Below, in pieces: positions 31,690 through 32,890 of a stretch of 32,890 nt of DNA; position 1 is the stretch's first letter; every line of letters starts with the position of its first letter. This stretch comes from Brumimicrobium sp964346075 (GTDB taxonomy: Bacteria; Bacteroidota; Bacteroidia; Flavobacteriales_D; Crocinitomicaceae): NCBI GenBank assembly GCA_964346075.1, contig CAYFTH010000026.1, forward strand, positions 1 through 32,890, in the 5' to 3' direction. The notes under the pieces are model-generated. The model did no database searches. It had not been told where the DNA came from and saw only the letters and a program-made list of their open reading frames with translations. Made by a program: the position numbers and the translations under genes.

Positions 31690-32797
31690 AGCGGTTGTGG
31701 TCATCGTTATACTTACTTTAATACCTTTTGTGCTTCTTCGATGGTATTTTGTAGCAACGCATAAACAATCAGAATCGAAAACGAATTTGATAAAGGCAGA
31801 TCAATGTTCTGTAATTATTCCTGTTCGGAATGAAGCTCGATCACTACCGCGCATTCTGAAATGTTTAAAGCGACAGGTCGTGCTCCCAGCTGAAATTATA
31901 TTTGTTAATGATCATTCCACCGACGATTCCTTGTCCGTGCTCGAAGAATGGTCGAAAGAAATGAACAACGTAAAGGTAGAGTCTTTACCACCTTACCTAA
32001 AGGGAAAGAAACAAGCGATTCACAGAGCAATGCAACTCGCTTCAACGCCTTATTGTTTGACACTGGATGCCGATGTGTGGATGAATGACGCATTTTTTGA
32101 ATCACTTTCAGTAAATTCCAAGGTGGATTTGCAAATTCGTCCCGTTTTGATGGTAAGTCAGTCAATACCAGGGAAGGTAGCTGCAATTGAATATCAGCTT
32201 TTTAATGCTTTTAGTTACTGGATAAATTCCTTCTATACGCTTTCAGCCAGTGGAGCTAATTTGTTGGTGAAGCGTGAAATGTACTTTGAAGCAGGAGGAT
32301 TTGACGCACATCAGCACATTGCTTCAGGTGATGATTATTTTGTGCTCCGAAATTTTCAAAAAAATAATGCAGATATTGCTCATGGTATTCAAAACGACGA
32401 TATCGTGTATACGCCTGCACCGAAAGGCGTAAGAGACTATTTGAATCAGCGGGTGCGATGGTTGCGCAAATCGCGCAATGTATTCGACTGGAGAGAATTT
32501 TTTCTGGGTGTATTAATCATCAGCTACCTTTTGGGCACGTTTGTATTGTTCGTATTAAGTCTTCTGCAAGGTGATTATTACGCTGGACTGATTATTTTTG
32601 GAATCCGGTTGTTTACTGATGTGCTCGTATTAGTACACTTTCGAAAGCTGTTCAAAGACTATGGCTATTGGTGGTTGCTACCCCTGATGCAAATTATTTA
32701 TCCACCGCTGTTCTTAGTTGTTCTCATCGTTTCCTCTTTTTATGATCCACCTTGGAAAGGAAGGAGAATTAACGTTAAAAAACGCGAATTACATTAA
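31682..32797 (+). CDS. Membrane-bound family 2 glycosyltransferase
   Basis: This 371-residue GT-A enzyme has one N-terminal helix (about residues 3-22) and three C-terminal helices (about 277-355). Signatures are CSVIIPVRNEARSLPR, IIFVNDHSTDDS, the DxD motif as LDADVWM, SGDDYFVLR, and QRVRWLRKSRN, the (Q/R)xxRW motif of processive or polyprenol-linked GT2 enzymes. The ATG at 31682 lies inside the end of the flippase-like gene (8-nt overlap), so both are made from one message. The sugar and acceptor are unknown. The remaining 93 nt after the stop, to the window end, show no gene and no clear terminator. It shares layout with the leftward GT2 near 5 kb. Confidence 0.9.
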   Translation: MVEAVVVIVILTLIPFVLLRWYFVATHKQSESKTNLIKADQCSVIIPVRNEARSLPRILKCLKRQVVLPAEIIFVNDHSTDDSLSVLEEWSKEMNNVKVESLPPYLKGKKQAIHRAMQLASTPYCLTLDADVWMNDAFFESLSVNSKVDLQIRPVLMVSQSIPGKVAAIEYQLFNAFSYWINSFYTLSASGANLLVKREMYFEAGGFDAHQHIASGDDYFVLRNFQKNNADIAHGIQNDDIVYTPAPKGVRDYLNQRVRWLRKSRNVFDWREFFLGVLIISYLLGTFVLFVLSLLQGDYYAGLIIFGIRLFTDVLVLVHFRKLFKDYGYWWLLPLMQIIYPPLFLVVLIVSSFYDPPWKGRRINVKKRELH

Positions 32798-32890
32798 TTC
32801 TGTTTCCATAGAATATTTGTCGTTCATGTTTCATTGAAAGATTGCTTTTCTAGATTTTTTCTAATCTTCATAGTCTATAAATGTAACCCT

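Noticed and set aside
32798..32890. AAGATTGCTTTTCTAG...CTAATCTT-type inverted sequence as a terminator
   Set aside because: Pairing is AT-rich and short, and the stretch is cut by the window edge.

Overview
This window reads as chromosomal DNA from a member of the Bacteroidota, most likely the Flavobacteriia/Flavobacteriales. The evidence is the type IX secretion (T9SS)-style C-terminal domain with a PorV/PorQ-type partner, the order uppS-bamA-skp-skp, the separate atpDC pair, the CarboxypepD_reg-type TonB receptors, the near absence of Shine-Dalgarno sequences, and repeated TAnnTTTG promoter elements. I see no tRNA, rRNA, CRISPR array, insertion sequence or prophage. Coding density is high, and almost every gene is a complete, intact member of its family.

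Layout. 1-5.6 kb: a partial secreted protein, the ComM/YifB AAA ATPase, gmhA, a divergent small secreted protein, and a leftward block glycosyltransferase - ECF sigma factor - rsmG. 5.7-7.9 kb: tgt and an LptF/LptG-type permease. 8.0-11.9 kb: leftward nfuA, then a rightward three-gene metal-linked cluster (Cys-rich HYC_CC_PP-like protein, TonB-dependent receptor, HMA-domain lipoprotein) behind a well-formed promoter. 12.0-13.9 kb: atpD-atpC with a strong terminator. 13.9-18.4 kb: the envelope-assembly block uppS-bamA-skp-skp with a terminator. 18.6-20.0 kb: murI overlapping a gamma-carbonic-anhydrase-like gene. 20.1-29.2 kb: a three-gene operon with a 1250-residue TonB-dependent receptor, a 1402-residue secreted protein with a T9SS-like C-terminal domain, and a PorV/PorQ-family outer-membrane protein. 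29.3-32.8 kb: greA and a HIT protein, ruvC facing them, and a flippase-like membrane protein overlapping a second GT2 glycosyltransferase.

Functionally the window is dominated by the cell envelope: an undecaprenyl carrier (uppS), peptidoglycan precursor (murI), LPS sugar and transport (gmhA, LptF/G-like), outer-membrane protein folding (bamA, two Skp), glycosyl transfer, two TonB receptors and T9SS-type export. The best candidate for an undescribed system is the 20.1-29.2 kb receptor/giant cargo/PorV-like operon. The second is the Cys-rich protein/TonB/HMA cluster, probably metal (copper?) handling. All family calls were made by reading motifs in the sequence; no database search was run.
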